A program made the position numbers and the translations under genes. Shown here piece after piece: positions 17,146 through 26,110 of a DNA stretch of 64,000 bases. Source of the stretch: Vibrio rotiferianus CAIM 577 = LMG 21460. GTDB lineage: Bacteria > Pseudomonadota > Gammaproteobacteria > Enterobacterales > Vibrionaceae. The notes beneath the pieces are model-generated. The model was not told the DNA's origin, did not search any database, and saw only the letters and a list, made by a program, of their open reading frames with translations. The stretch covers positions 308,222-372,221 of the forward strand of contig NZ_APHW01000108.1 in the NCBI RefSeq assembly GCF_002741985.1, written 5' to 3'. Positions within the stretch are counted from its first letter, which is position 1, and the number at the start of each line of letters is the position of its first letter.

Positions 17146-18126
17146 ATGAAGAAACACATCTGTGCCCTTGCAGTCTTATCTGGTTTATCGTTCTCAACGA
17201 TGGCTTTAGATTGCGACCCAAGCTTGCTGCCATCTTGGAAAGATGGAGCGAGTAAGACCGCCATCGTGAACTACGTTGACCAATCTTTGGATACAACAAA
17301 ATCGACATTCATCCCTGAGCAAAACCGTATTGCCGTATTTGATAACGACGGTACATTATGGTCAGAGAAGCCTTTCTACTTCCAGCTGGCCTATGCGCTA
17401 GACGAAGTGAAAATCATGGCAAAAGATCACCCAGAGTGGAAGACGCAAGAACCGTTTAAATCTGTACTAAATGACGATATTGAAGGCGTCTTTAAGGGCG
17501 GTGAAAAAGCACTGCTTGAGATCGTTAAAGTCACTCATAGTGGTATGACGGTAGAGGAATATCAGCAAAAAGTCGCCGATTGGCTGAAAGTCGCGAAAGA
17601 TCCACGCTTTGGCAAAGCTTATACCGAACTTACATACAAACCAATGCGCGAAATGGTGACCTACCTGCAAGAGCATGGTTTTAAGACTTACATAGTATCT
17701 GGTGGCGGCGTGGACTTCATGCGAGTTTGGGCACCAGAGGTCTACGGCATTCCTGCAGAGCAAATCATTGGTAGCGCACTAAAATACAAGTACGATTACA
17801 ACGACGGTAAACCAACCGTGACTAAGTTAGGTGAAATCCTTACGATCGATGACAAAGCCGGGAAAGTGGAAAACATTCAACACATCATCGGTAAGAAACC
17901 TGTTCTCGCGATTGGTAACTCAGACGGTGACCACGCGATGATGCAGTGGGCAACCAGTCAACCAAACTCGATGGCGATGATCGTTCATCACACCGATGAA
18001 GACCGCGAGTGGAAATACGACCGAAAATCCAGCGTCGGTCACTTAGATAAAGCAATGGATGAAGCCAATCAACGCGATAATTGGCATCTTATTGACATGA
18101 AAAACGAATGGTGCACCGTCTACTAA
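17146..18126 (+). CDS. Secreted HAD-superfamily phosphatase
   Basis: Predicted periplasmic phosphohydrolase of 326 residues. The signal peptide spans residues 1-20 (ending STMA). HAD motif I is FDNDGTLW with nucleophile Asp66 and acid Asp68; motif II is the Ser in IVSGGG (about 187), motif III is a downstream Lys, and motif IV is GNSDGDHAM (about 264-272). The cap is small and helical, as in phosphoserine-phosphatase-like HADs. The substrate is unknown. It lies in the same direction as the FGE-like lipoprotein gene but 166 bases away, so a shared transcript is possible and not certain. A strong terminator follows. Confidence 0.87.
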   Translation: MKKHICALAVLSGLSFSTMALDCDPSLLPSWKDGASKTAIVNYVDQSLDTTKSTFIPEQNRIAVFDNDGTLWSEKPFYFQLAYALDEVKIMAKDHPEWKTQEPFKSVLNDDIEGVFKGGEKALLEIVKVTHSGMTVEEYQQKVADWLKVAKDPRFGKAYTELTYKPMREMVTYLQEHGFKTYIVSGGGVDFMRVWAPEVYGIPAEQIIGSALKYKYDYNDGKPTVTKLGEILTIDDKAGKVENIQHIIGKKPVLAIGNSDGDHAMMQWATSQPNSMAMIVHHTDEDREWKYDRKSSVGHLDKAMDEANQRDNWHLIDMKNEWCTVY

Positions 18127-18148
18127 CACCATTACCACTTCTTTAAAG

Positions 18149-18172
18149 CTCCCCTTCTCGGGGAGTTTTTTT
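18149..18172 (+). terminator. Terminator of the HAD phosphatase gene
   Basis: Stem CTCCCC/GGGGAG with a short TTCTC loop and T7, 23 bases after the stop. Confidence 0.88.
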
Positions 18173-18194
18173 ATTCATTTCCAAACGGTAGGCT

Positions 18195-18224
18195 TTTCTT
18201 CACGATCACTTCACGACTCTTCAC
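18195..18224 (+). promoter_or_regulatory. TTCAC direct-repeat element, copy 1
   Basis: Three TTCAC half-sites at 18199, 18210 and 18220 (11- and 10-base steps), as expected for an OmpR/PhoB-family response regulator. The 20 bases TTTCTTCACGATCACTTCAC are identical to 41156-41175, in the divergent promoter of the two-component system at 39-41 kb. The element sits 40-70 bases upstream of the outer-membrane protein start. Confidence 0.6.
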
Positions 18225-18263
18225 ACACAATACCTCTCATCAAAACGAAGAGGTAAAAACAGA

Positions 18264-18911
18264 ATGAAAAAAGCAGTCCTGACGATTCTAGCAGCAAGCT
18301 CATTTTCGGTAGCAGCAGCACCTTATGTGGGTTTAGAGTATGGATTCGGCACCACCGACCACGATTTTGAAACATCTTTTGAAGCTGACGGTGTGAATCT
18401 AAACCCTGAATTGGAAGACGGTATTTATGGTGGCTTTGTTGGCTACTCGATCAACGACTCTTGGGCAGTAGAACTAGGTTACAGCCAATTTGAACTGGAC
18501 GATAGTCGTTCAAAAAACTTAGGCATCGAGAACATTGATGGTAAAGACTACCACCGTGAAATGGAATGGGATTCTTCAATCAAAGCAAAACAAATCACCC
18601 TTGCTCCTGTGTTTAGCTACGCATTAAACGATAAATGGACCACCAAAGTAAAAGCAGGTCTGAGCTACACACAATACGAATCTAAAGCAGGTAAGTATGA
18701 GGAGCATGAGTTGGTTTCAAATGACGATGTGGAAATGAGCAAAACGCTTTTCCACAGCACAGAAAAGAACAACGAGTTTGGTGCCGTATTCTCTGTTGGT
18801 GCTGAATACAAGATCTTCCCTCAGTTGACCATCGGTGCTAACGCAAAATACCAACTTGATAGCTACGCAAACACAGCATCAATCAACGTAGGCTCTACAT
18901 ACTACTTCTAA
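18264..18911 (+). CDS. Outer-membrane beta-barrel protein, OmpA/OmpW-like size
   Basis: Predicted 8-stranded outer-membrane barrel of 215 residues with a signal peptide (ending VAAA, residues 1-18). Alternating strands rich in aromatic and charged residues (YVGLEYGFGTTDHDF, GGFVGYSIN, WAVELGYSQFEL) lead to a C-terminal Phe preceded by Tyr-Tyr (STYYF), the normal barrel-assembly signal. It has acidic loops. No specific ligand is recognised. It is followed 17 bases later by a YgiW-like gene, and its promoter carries the TTCAC element shared with the two-component system at 39-41 kb, so control by that system is inferred. Confidence 0.82.
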   Translation: MKKAVLTILAASSFSVAAAPYVGLEYGFGTTDHDFETSFEADGVNLNPELEDGIYGGFVGYSINDSWAVELGYSQFELDDSRSKNLGIENIDGKDYHREMEWDSSIKAKQITLAPVFSYALNDKWTTKVKAGLSYTQYESKAGKYEEHELVSNDDVEMSKTLFHSTEKNNEFGAVFSVGAEYKIFPQLTIGANAKYQLDSYANTASINVGSTYYF

Positions 18912-18928
18912 ATTAGGAAGCCATAAGC

Positions 18929-19264
18929 ATGAAAAAACTGATTATTACGACAGCATTAGCTCTAATTTCTGGCTCTGCATTGGCTGCCTTCAACGGTCCT
19001 GAAACGGCAGCAATCAACACAGTAAAAGAAGCTCAGAAAGCATCTGACGACAGTTATGTACTGTTAACAGGTAGCATCGTTCAATCACTTGGGAATGAAA
19101 CTTATCTGTTTAAAGATAATACAGGCCAAATTCAAGTTGAGATCGACAATGAAGATTGGATGGGGCAAGACGTATCACCGCAAGACCGCGTTGCGATTCG
19201 TGGCGAAGTAGACTCCGACTGGACAACAACACAAATTGACGTTGATACTATTCAAAAGCTCTAA
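18929..19264 (+). CDS. YgiW/YdeI family periplasmic OB-fold protein
   Basis: Small periplasmic bacterial OB-fold (BOF) protein, 111 residues with a signal peptide ending ALA (residues 1-19). The BOF signature is clear: VLLTGSIVQSLGNETYLFKDNTGQIQVEIDNEDW and the ending RGEVDSDWTTTQIDVD. Relatives in enterobacteria confer stress or antimicrobial-peptide tolerance, and ygiW is linked to qseBC there. Here it follows the barrel gene in one probable operon (AGGAAG ribosome site, 17-base spacing) whose promoter resembles that of a QseBC-like system elsewhere in the window. Confidence 0.88.
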   Translation: MKKLIITTALALISGSALAAFNGPETAAINTVKEAQKASDDSYVLLTGSIVQSLGNETYLFKDNTGQIQVEIDNEDWMGQDVSPQDRVAIRGEVDSDWTTTQIDVDTIQKL

Positions 19265-19282
19265 CTTTACTGTCAGTAAGCT

Positions 19283-19311
19283 GAAAGCCACCAGGCTAGT
19301 GGCTTTCATTT
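19283..19311. terminator. Terminator between convergent genes
   Basis: Perfect 9-bp stem GAAAGCCAC/GTGGCTTTC with a 7-base loop, between the YgiW-like gene and the lipid kinase gene. The T-tract (ATTTTG) is modest. Confidence 0.75.
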
Positions 19312-19318
19312 TGTGGGT

Positions 19319-20221
19319 TTAACGCACTACTAAGCATGGGCAGTGAGGCGGGAGCACCAAACGTATACTTTGGGGTTGAACCTCAAAACGGATCTTCTTG
19401 GATCGATAAGGCTCACCATCAAGGTTTAATGGCAGCGCTTTCGGAAAGTCAATTTCTAACCAACTTGCCTGAGTGTGCTTCACAAATTGGCCTTTTTCAG
19501 TTGGGTTCTGAATTTCTTCAAGCACCTGAGGTAGCTCATGGGGCAAGAATGGATGTACTAAGGTGATATCCATTAAGCCATCATCGATCAATGCACTTGG
19601 TGCAAGCTCTTGTCCTCCACCAGCGAGTCGGCTATTGCAAAACGCACCGACTAAAATTTCGCCTTGAAAGCTACCCTGCTCAATCGTCAGCGTTCCATCA
19701 TAAGGTTTAAAGCCCAACGCTTTCACTAGTCCTGTTAACGTGTAAGCGCCTCCACCAAGAAAGTTCTTTAGCTCTACGGGGGTCTCCGCGGTAATTTCTG
19801 CTCCAAAACCTGCTGCTGCAACATTCATAAAGTAGCGCTCATTGGCCTGAACGCTATCTACCGCAACCGCGTCACCATTAACAGCAAGTTCTATAGACTC
19901 TCGAATCGTGGTGGGGATTTTCGTCGCAGTCGCGAAATCATTCGCGGTCCCCATAGGGATAATGGCCAACTCAGGTCTAGCATTTGAGTTTACCTGGTTG
20001 AGCGCTGTGATGGCTTCATTGACAGTCCCATCACCACCCGCGACAACAATACGTTTAATGCCTTCATTAACCGCTTCTTTAACTAAGCGTTCCATATCCG
20101 CAGATTCCCAAGTGACCCGAACTTGCAGATCCACACCTTGCTCTCGCATTCGCATGATCTCACTGCGAAGCTCCGGTGTTCCGGCCTTCTTACCGTTTAG
20201 AATGGCGCGTATTGCTTTCAT
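19319..20221 (-). CDS. YegS-like lipid kinase (DAGK catalytic domain)
   Basis: Cytosolic or membrane-peripheral diacylglycerol-kinase-type enzyme of 300 residues that phosphorylates a lipid alcohol. The nucleotide motif VVAGGDGTVNEAITAL (about residues 60-75) and PMGTANDFA (about 93-101) are diagnostic, with the C-terminal beta-sandwich holding NLDGEP. The length equals E. coli YegS (299). It lies 12 bases behind the LysR regulator gene on the same strand and probably shares its transcript. Confidence 0.9.
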   Translation of the reverse strand: MKAIRAILNGKKAGTPELRSEIMRMREQGVDLQVRVTWESADMERLVKEAVNEGIKRIVVAGGDGTVNEAITALNQVNSNARPELAIIPMGTANDFATATKIPTTIRESIELAVNGDAVAVDSVQANERYFMNVAAAGFGAEITAETPVELKNFLGGGAYTLTGLVKALGFKPYDGTLTIEQGSFQGEILVGAFCNSRLAGGGQELAPSALIDDGLMDITLVHPFLPHELPQVLEEIQNPTEKGQFVKHTQASWLEIDFPKALPLNLDGEPYRSKKIRFEVQPQSIRLVLPPHCPCLVVR

Positions 20222-20233
20222 ACTCTTCCCTAC

Positions 20234-21139
20234 CTAGTATTCGATTACCTTACCAGCTTTTTTGAGCTGAGTTCTCAACCATTGATGAGCACTTTCATTG
20301 TTGCGGCTCGAGTGCCAAATCGCACATAAATCGTGAATTTTATCACTAAAAGGAAGTGGTACCGCCTTAATGTTATAAGTTTTAGAGAAGTGCTTTATCG
20401 TAGACAGCGGTAACATCCCAATATATTCGGAGCCATCAATAACAGGTAGCATCTCCATCGCGCCAGACGCACGATATACAATGTTGCGCTTAGCTAGGTC
20501 TTCGATATCTTCTTCACTCATCAGGCTCTTGCGTGCATGCCAACGCGAGACCACGACATGCTCCTCTGCCAAGAATTGCTCGACAGAACAGGTGTCTTGA
20601 ATGCGAGGATGGTCTGCACTGCACACCACCATCAAACGCTCAGAAAATACTGGTTCCATCTTGAGAACGGTGCGTCCTCGCGGTGGCATATCAATGATTA
20701 AGTCGTACCTTTGCAAACGAAGATCGCTTTCATAATCTTCAGTAAATAAGGGATGCACTTCCAACCCAATATTTGGTGCGCTCTTGCGGATTTGACGTAG
20801 CAGTTGAGGCATCAACTCATAGCTCGCCACCGAGACACAAGCAATCGAAAATATACGATTAGACACTTTAGGATCGAAGCTACTAGATGCGGATAAAGTA
20901 GACGTAAAGTTTTTCAGCGCTGCGACCATTGCAGGATAAATATCCATAGCAAAACTGGTCGGCTCGACACCCGATGTGCTGCGGTGAAACAGTGGTTCGT
21001 CATAGATATCACGCAAACGAGCGAGTGCTTTGCTCACCGCAGGTTGGCTGATATCAAGACGAGCAGCAGCCTTAGACAGGTTCTGCTCTTCATAAATCGC
21101 CACGAAAATAGGGATAAGGTTTAAGTCGGTGCTCTTCAT
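20234..21139 (-). CDS. LysR family transcriptional regulator
   Basis: DNA-binding regulator of 301 residues: N-terminal winged helix-turn-helix (residues 5-65, LSKAAARLDISQPAVSKALARLRD) and a periplasmic-binding-protein-like effector domain. The target is not evident. It is the first gene of a probable operon with the YegS-like kinase. Because it lies inside the sulfatase cluster it is one candidate for the factor reading the cluster motif, but LysR boxes (T-N11-A) do not match that motif, so this is weak. Confidence 0.9.
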   Translation of the reverse strand: MKSTDLNLIPIFVAIYEEQNLSKAAARLDISQPAVSKALARLRDIYDEPLFHRSTSGVEPTSFAMDIYPAMVAALKNFTSTLSASSSFDPKVSNRIFSIACVSVASYELMPQLLRQIRKSAPNIGLEVHPLFTEDYESDLRLQRYDLIIDMPPRGRTVLKMEPVFSERLMVVCSADHPRIQDTCSVEQFLAEEHVVVSRWHARKSLMSEEDIEDLAKRNIVYRASGAMEMLPVIDGSEYIGMLPLSTIKHFSKTYNIKAVPLPFSDKIHDLCAIWHSSRNNESAHQWLRTQLKKAGKVIEY

Positions 21140-21278
21140 TTTGCAAACATAAAACAGGACATGACCTTATTTTAGCTAACAGCATGATAGTTAACGACTC
21201 AGAACACCAGATTTGAGCGTCTATGCATGTTTTCGCGAGTTTTAACCTCGCATTGACGAAGAATATTCTGAAAATCGC

Positions 21279-21704
21279 TCAGGATTTTCCTAGGTAAGGG
21301 CTCAAGAATGCACTCGCCTCTTCACCGCACAAGCCGACTTCGACTTCAACGCCACCTTCTTTTAGGATTTCGATACCAAGACCGGCGTTACGAGGGTCAG
21401 GATCGAGCATAGCAACCACCACTTTTTTGATGCCGCAAGTCACTAAGGTTTTAGCGCAAGCTGGCGTGCGACCAACAAATGAACATGGCTCTAGTGTTAC
21501 GTACGCGGTGACGTCACTTAGATCACCGTTATATGCGTTTAGGGCCTCCACTTCTGCATGATTGCCACCAATCGCTTGTGTGTGCCCTTCCGATACGATT
21601 TGACCATCTTTCACTAACACACAACCAACAGGTGGATTTGGCTGGCAAGCAGGGAGTGCGTTCCGTGATACTTCCAAGGCACGGAGCATAAATTTTTGAT
21701 TCAT
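21279..21704 (-). CDS. Stand-alone RibD-type deaminase domain protein
   Basis: Zinc-dependent cytidine-deaminase-fold protein, 141 residues. The zinc and catalytic motifs are NHAEVEAL and EPCSFVGRTPACA (PC-x8-C), with the RibD-like flanks NPPVGCVLVKDGQIVSEGHTQ and AMLDPDPRNAGLGIEILKEGG. Canonical RibD continues into a reductase domain of over 200 residues; here the gene stops right after the deaminase, so it cannot do both riboflavin steps. It may deaminate a related pyrimidine or be a remnant kept for another role. It is monocistronic, between the LysR gene and the BatD gene. Confidence 0.85.
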   Translation of the reverse strand: MNQKFMLRALEVSRNALPACQPNPPVGCVLVKDGQIVSEGHTQAIGGNHAEVEALNAYNGDLSDVTAYVTLEPCSFVGRTPACAKTLVTCGIKKVVVAMLDPDPRNAGLGIEILKEGGVEVEVGLCGEEASAFLSPYLGKS

Positions 21705-21944
21705 TTGATATGATTCTCGAGAGTCTGTACTTAGGTGGTCGATTTTAGCGCTGGCATATTATCTCTTCCATACAAATCTATACATAAGTAACCTTAAGGT
21801 GCTTCGCTCTTTGACAATGACTTGATTTGTTGGCGCACGCAGATTTAAAGCTCTAGTGGGTCTAAATCAACTATTGGCAACAAAATATACAAGACCCTCA
21901 ATATTAGCAAAGAGTACCTAGCCACTGATTGGAGCTTTTAGAGG

Positions 21945-23278
21945 CTATCTTTTTCGCATGTTCCTGCTCCGTAGCTCATCAAGTTGCGGCAAGGCCTTTG
22001 GTATCGCCCACTTAAGGCGTTTTGGCTTCAGCGCTTGTATCCCTTTCCAAAGCGCATTCATCAAGCTTGCATCCTCCTGCCCCTCTTGTAGGCGCTGTGA
22101 ACGCTTCTGCCAAACGTCAGTGTTACTGGCTTTACTCATTTCAAGGCCACCCGTGTTGCTTCTCAGCTGCTTATACAAGCTTGCTCTAGCAGCACCCCAT
22201 CGATTCGCTTTCACCATTCGTCTGAATACCAACCATGGCGGCGTAGGACGAGAACGATAATAGCGGTGAATGCTCAAGACGGCGATAACGAGAACAAATA
22301 GCGTCACTGCACTGCCAATCAACCAACCGGAATAAGCTCTAACAAACGATTTGAATGTATGCTTGGCTTTGAAGGTCTTACCCTCAATCACCACCGTTTC
22401 CAGCGCTTTACTCTTGCTATTCCACCATTGGAACTTGTGTTCAGGCAAGGTGAACTCACCGCCTTGTTGAATCACATACACGCTTTCTTCTATGCGACTT
22501 GATTGGTAATCGCCACGCGTTTGCTTATCGTCTAAGCGGTTTGGTTGAGGGTATGCTTGATAACTGGCAGTAGAATCATTGGATAACAAGTCTGGAAGCA
22601 ACACTGACAAACTGTCTTGTGCATTGATCGTTATGGTGCGAGTGATTGCATCACCGACTTTCAGCTCATCGTTAGACGTTGTCCATTTCTGATCCACACT
22701 CACTTTAGTCGCGGTAAACCATGCAGAGTCATCACTGAGCAAACCAGAAGGCATAGACGCTTCGAACTTAATTGGCTGCGTATAAAGTGTACCAGCAACT
22801 TTCGAACCATCAGGCGCAGAGACTTGCACACCAACGGCGACAGGTGGAACCACAAACTGCCCTGAGGCTTGTGGATACAAAGTTATTTCCCAGCGCTGAC
22901 GAGACCACGTTTGCCCCCCCCTTTACGCTCGGTATAGTTGGTTGCTAATTGGTTACGCTGCTTTGCAATCACGTTAGGGATTTCTACGCTGCCAATGCGT
23001 GTACCACCAGTGAACCAACGAGGCGTTGCGACTTCGATGTACAAGATCACCTGCTCATTCACACTGAACTTAGGTGCTTCCTTCGCATCGACCCCTGTTC
23101 CCTGCTTGCCAACCCATGTTAATAACTCGACATCACTTTCTTTAGGTAGAGACGGGCGCTGCAAGTCTTGAATATCTTGTGCGTTCGCCAAGCCAGTAAA
23201 AAACAAAGTAAACATCATTAAGATAGTGCTTAGACGCCCAACCACGGAGTCAGCGCCAAGTTTGAATGCATTCATCAT
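21945..23278 (-). pseudogene. BatD-like protein, interrupted by a one-base frame shift at a G8 run
   Basis: BatD (oxygen-tolerance family) membrane protein, last gene of the MoxR-VWA operon. The first part (23278-22883) has a signal peptide and a beta-rich segment ending ...NYTERKGGGKRG before it runs to a stop; the second (to 21945) resumes in another frame with QTWSRQRWEITLYPQ and carries beta-sandwich repeats, a membrane helix (about 22270-22330) and a basic tail. The break lies in a run of eight G on the coding strand (22914-22921); nine or six G would restore a single frame of about 440 residues. The start overlaps the VWA/TPR stop by 4 bases. It may be intact in the real genome (read error) or phase-variable. 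Confidence 0.85.
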
Positions 23279-25026
23279 TGTGCTTGCTCCTCTTCTTGTT
23301 GTCGTTGCGGTTGTGTCTTCGGCTCCGTTGTCACGGGCTCACGCAGTTGAATTTGGAATTTAGCGCGCAAGAAGTACTTGGGATCGGCCTCTACGCGTTT
23401 TAACCACTTATCCGCCAGTTCCTGGCTGCCAAGTATTTCGTTCGCATTGAGTTTCTCTTTCAGCATTAATTCAGCCGCGGTTTTTTCGTCTGCCCCATCT
23501 GCCGTTTGTGGGTTGTCCCCCAGTTCAAACGACTCTTCGGGTCCATCTGTTGTCCCCGCTTGGCTTTCACTGGTGCGGTTTATCTCTTCGACAATGCCAC
23601 CAATGACTTTTAGGTTATGCTCGACGTCTGGTCGCAATTGCTCACTCAAGGTGTCTTTGTCTGCCAGTGTTTGCAACAAATTACGCGCGGCCAAGTATTC
23701 ACGTTGACGCGCCAACGCACTCGCAGCGTTGTACAAGCCATAGTCTTTTACTGCATCTGATGGATCGTTTTGCATCTCCAAGAAAGCGGTATGAGCCAGT
23801 TTGTATTCGCCTGCGTAGTAATAAGCCGTCCCTTTACGCAACGGATCCGTAAAGTGCTTTGCTGCCTCAAGGTATTCGTTTTTGTTGAACAAACGCTGTC
23901 CTTGCTGATTTGGCGTGAGCCATAAATCCCACCACCATTGAGACGCTTTATCCCAGACGGTTACCTCTTGCACCACTTCAGGCTTATCCGCTTTGAGCGA
24001 GACGGTTTCCGCCATGGCTTTTGGCGTCATAAACAAAGACGTTGACACCATCGCAACCACACACCATTGCACTAACCAGCCTTTGCGGAACCAAAGCATC
24101 ATGATGAGAACAATTGGGAACAGCAGTTGATAGCCCATATCTTTCCAAGGCATGGATGATTCGCCATTGAGTTGCATGTTTCGCTCAACAAAACGATTCA
24201 GCTTCTCTATGTCGCTGTTATCTACCGTCACTTCAACAAGGCGTCCACCCGTCGCGCTGGCAAGATTATTTAACGAGTCCAAATCGACCGGGTTGTTAGA
24301 AACAATGTCCGAGTTACCCGCAGCCAAGATAAGCAATTGATAAGGCTTGTCTGCAAAGTAGTTTTTGTAAGCGGTAATGGTTGCAGGATTGACGCCATCC
24401 GTAACCAACAGAACCGTAGAACCCGGTTGGCCTTGTAATTGTTGGTCAATCAAAGGCAACGCCGTTTCAGCAAGTTTACCTTCAACTGGCATGATTTCTG
24501 GTGTTATCGCCGCTAGAAACGGTTCGAATACTTTGCTGTCTTGCGTCACAGGCATCGCTACATGAGCAGAACCCGCATACACAACCAACCCAGTGCTGCC
24601 ACCTTTTCTTGCTGCCAAGAGGTCACGGATCTTTTGCTTAGAGCGTTCCAAACGACTTGGCGGAAGGTCTTTTTGCAACATTGAGTCGTTGTTGTCCAAC
24701 ACCACCAGCATGGAGGCTTTGTCTTCGCCAAACGGTGAAGCTTGGCGCTCCCAAGAAGGTCCAGCACAGATGATGATGGCAATCGCTACTATTATCATAA
24801 GTAACTTGAGCGGCAGTTGTTTTCGCCAACCATAGTCGCCAATCGTTAAGGCTTTACGTAAATGCTCAGGAAGAATGTCTTTCCAACTTGGCTTGGATTC
24901 TTCTCGCCACCTTAACCAAAGCAAAAGAAACATTGGGATGAACGCCAATAGCCACATTGGACGAATGAAATGGAACTGTGTGACAAACTGTTCTAGCCCC
25001 ATGCTAGAGAAAGGAGAATCAAACAT
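23275..25026 (-). CDS. VWA-TPR membrane protein (BatB/BatC-like fusion) with degenerate MIDAS
   Basis: Inner-membrane protein of 583 residues combining the BatB and BatC roles. Two N-terminal membrane helices (about 22-40 and 72-90), a von Willebrand A domain (about 95-285), a third helix (about 308-325), then TPR repeats (about 375-475; YLEAAKHF, AYYYAGEYKLAHTAFLEM) and an acidic, Gln-rich tail. The MIDAS motif reads VLDNNDSM where DxSxS is usual, so metal binding is probably altered, while the next VWA gene has a canonical DLSGSM. It overlaps the upstream VWA gene by 8 bases, so translation is likely coupled. Confidence 0.88.
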   Translation of the reverse strand: MFDSPFSSMGLEQFVTQFHFIRPMWLLAFIPMFLLLWLRWREESKPSWKDILPEHLRKALTIGDYGWRKQLPLKLLMIIVAIAIIICAGPSWERQASPFGEDKASMLVVLDNNDSMLQKDLPPSRLERSKQKIRDLLAARKGGSTGLVVYAGSAHVAMPVTQDSKVFEPFLAAITPEIMPVEGKLAETALPLIDQQLQGQPGSTVLLVTDGVNPATITAYKNYFADKPYQLLILAAGNSDIVSNNPVDLDSLNNLASATGGRLVEVTVDNSDIEKLNRFVERNMQLNGESSMPWKDMGYQLLFPIVLIMMLWFRKGWLVQWCVVAMVSTSLFMTPKAMAETVSLKADKPEVVQEVTVWDKASQWWWDLWLTPNQQGQRLFNKNEYLEAAKHFTDPLRKGTAYYYAGEYKLAHTAFLEMQNDPSDAVKDYGLYNAASALARQREYLAARNLLQTLADKDTLSEQLRPDVEHNLKVIGGIVEEINRTSESQAGTTDGPEESFELGDNPQTADGADEKTAAELMLKEKLNANEILGSQELADKWLKRVEADPKYFLRAKFQIQLREPVTTEPKTQPQRQQEEEQAQ

Positions 25027-26110
25027 GGCGCTCTCCTTCTACGTTGTCTGCTTGTACAGAACCTTCACTGTTCACTGATAGTCGACGACGCTTAAATGTT
25101 GCCAACGAGAACGCGGTTAAATACATCGCAACCACCAAAGCCATTAAGTAATGATGCAAGCTTTGCTTGGGACGGTAAGTGGTACTTTCATAAAGCTGTG
25201 GCTCTAACTTACCAATCTCATCATAGGCTTTAGCAAGTTCGTCACGGTTGAGCGCTTCAAACGCCTCACCACCGGATTCTTTGGCAATACGTTTGATCGT
25301 ATTCATATCTAGTGCAGTTTCACCCACGGTTTGTGGATCACCCATGGCAATCACGTGGATACGTACATCTTTGGCTTTCGCGACTTTCGCCGCATCAATC
25401 GGCTCAACGAAGCTTCCGGTATCATTACCATCTGTCAGAACAATGGCGACTTTCTCTTTGTTCTCTTCTACGTCGGTACGCGACTTTTCACTTTGCTCAA
25501 ACACCTTAATCGCCAAGCCAATTGCATCACCTAAGTGAGTACTTTGCCCAGCCATCGCCACATCCGTTTGGTTAAGCAACTCTAACCACACTTTTTGATC
25601 GGGCGTTAAAGGGGTTTGAACAAATGCCGCATCGCCAAACAAGATTAACCCTAAGCGGTCGCCTTTGCGCGTTTTGGCAAAGTCACTCAATACTTCTTTG
25701 GCTGCATCGAGACGAGAGATCTTTTCACCGGTTTTGGATGTGAAGTCTTGCTCTGCCATTGAGCCAGACAAATCGACGACGACCATAACATCGCGGCCTA
25801 AGCTTTCACGCACCTGTGGCTCGCCAAGTACTGTCGGCTTTGCCATTGCGGTCACGACCAAAAGCCAAGAGATGATGAGCGTTGCGCGCTGCCACCAGCT
25901 CGGAGTGAGTTGGCTTGCGCCTTCTGACGGCGTTTCACCAATCGCATCCACAAGCTGACTAAAGAACGGCACTTTGATGGCCATTTGTTTGGTGCGGTAA
26001 GCTGGGACGAGGAAATACACTACCAAAGGCAGCGGCAAGATGATGAACCAAAGCGGATGCTCAAACTCAAAACTGCTCATGCCAAGCCATGAAGCAAGAA
26101 GATCACCCAT
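25019..26110 (-). CDS. VWA domain membrane protein, BatA-like
   Basis: Inner-membrane protein of 363 residues with membrane helices at about 19-36, 75-92 and 322-340 and a periplasmic von Willebrand A domain between. The MIDAS is canonical: VVVDLSGSMAEQDF, with later metal ligands in STHLGDAI and LTDGNDTG. In aerotolerance (Bat) and related operons such proteins work with a MoxR ATPase and are thought to assemble or activate periplasmic enzymes. It overlaps its upstream neighbour (DUF4381) and downstream neighbour by 8 bases each. Confidence 0.92.
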   Translation of the reverse strand: MGDLLASWLGMSSFEFEHPLWFIILPLPLVVYFLVPAYRTKQMAIKVPFFSQLVDAIGETPSEGASQLTPSWWQRATLIISWLLVVTAMAKPTVLGEPQVRESLGRDVMVVVDLSGSMAEQDFTSKTGEKISRLDAAKEVLSDFAKTRKGDRLGLILFGDAAFVQTPLTPDQKVWLELLNQTDVAMAGQSTHLGDAIGLAIKVFEQSEKSRTDVEENKEKVAIVLTDGNDTGSFVEPIDAAKVAKAKDVRIHVIAMGDPQTVGETALDMNTIKRIAKESGGEAFEALNRDELAKAYDEIGKLEPQLYESTTYRPKQSLHHYLMALVVAMYLTAFSLATFKRRRLSVNSEGSVQADNVEGERHV

